Assembly (NCBI GenBank): GCA_964566765.1 | Contig: CAZMJI010000015.1 | Span: forward strand, 1-20,046 | Length of the DNA: 20,046 bases | Direction: 5' to 3' | DNA from: Thioglobus_B sp964566765 | GTDB taxonomy: Bacteria > Pseudomonadota > Gammaproteobacteria > PS1 > Pseudothioglobaceae | Shown here: positions 19,991 to 20,046 of the stretch, in pieces | How the letters are laid out: the number at the start of each line of letters is the position of its first letter | Position numbering within the stretch: the first letter of the stretch is position 1 | Program-made: the position numbers and the translations under genes | Notes under the pieces: generated by a model | The model's input: only the letters and a program-made list of their open reading frames with translations | Told to the model about the DNA's origin: nothing | Database searches by the model: none

Positions 19991-20046
19991 ATGAAAGGAA
20001 ATGCCAAAGTAATTGCCACATTGCAATCATTATTAAAAGGTGAACT
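19991..20046 (+). CDS. bfr: Second bacterioferritin, N-terminal part (cut by window end)
   Basis: The ATG at 19991, preceded by AGGGGAGA, opens a frame reading MKGNAKVIATLQSLLKGE and then running off the window. This matches the first residues of bacterioferritin (E. coli MKGDTKVINYLNKLLGNEL), and Glu18, the first ferroxidase ligand missing from the upstream subunit, is present. Only 18 codons are visible, so whether Met52 is kept cannot be seen. It is likely cotranscribed with the upstream subunit. Confidence 0.87.
   Translation, partial: MKGNAKVIATLQSLLKGE

Overview
This window looks like chromosomal housekeeping DNA from a gammaproteobacterium. Most proteins (MetK, Fur, RF1, RuvB, RuvC, YbgC, TolQ/TolR, GlyS, YffB) read as close relatives of their E. 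coli counterparts, and the hemA-prfA block divergent from lolB is a gammaproteobacterial arrangement. Genus and family cannot be fixed from the sequence alone. Coding density is very high: no gene-free stretch exceeds about 160 bp, and many genes overlap by 1-8 nt.

Layout. (1) 1-1606, minus strand: the start of ahcY, then metK. Each has its own promoter and its own riboswitch. An SAH riboswitch precedes ahcY, with a visible start-codon-sequestering stem. A SAM-II/SAM-V-like aptamer followed by an intrinsic terminator precedes metK. Together they place the two methyl-cycle enzymes under the cycle's product and its co-product. (2) 1607-3384, minus strand: bamE-ccmA-ccmB, where ccmA and ccmB stand apart from any other ccm gene in view and BamE carries an unusual MPE-repeat linker. 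(3) 3439-4639, plus strand: fur-znuB, convergent with (4) 4634-6988, minus strand: hemA-prfA. (5) 7065-16042, plus strand: a tightly packed run of 13 genes, lolB-ruvB-ybgC-tolQ-tolR-tolA-(Xre/MbcA/ParS-like gene)-minC-glyS-dtd-(membrane protein)-(anchored unknown)-yffB. It is closed by a hairpin terminator that lies across the yffB and trxA stop codons. (6) 16048-18145: trxA (minus), ruvC (plus), and a CDF metal transporter (minus) with an extra C-terminal domain. (7) 18146-20046: a more AT-rich end carrying a lone integron-integrase-like tyrosine recombinase with missing catalytic residues, then a divergent iron-storage locus: bfd (minus), and a bacterioferritin pair (plus) of which the second is cut by the window edge. 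A near-consensus Fur box overlaps the -10 of a perfect-consensus bfd promoter.

How the genes fit together. ahcY and metK recycle S-adenosylhomocysteine and make S-adenosylmethionine. TolQ/R/A, LolB, BamE and MinC concern envelope assembly and division. RuvB and RuvC resolve Holliday junctions. GlyS, Dtd and RF1 serve translation, and HemA starts haem synthesis. Fur, encoded in region 3, probably controls the bfd/bfr locus in region 7. In that locus the first Bfr subunit keeps the haem-ligand Met52 but has lost five of six di-iron ligands, while the second begins with Glu18 intact, suggesting a division of labour between haem-binding and ferroxidase subunits.

The observations most worth a second look are the two riboswitch switching mechanisms readable in the sequence, the split-function bacterioferritin pair, the catalytically altered integrase, and the antitoxin-like regulator embedded in the Tol-Min run.
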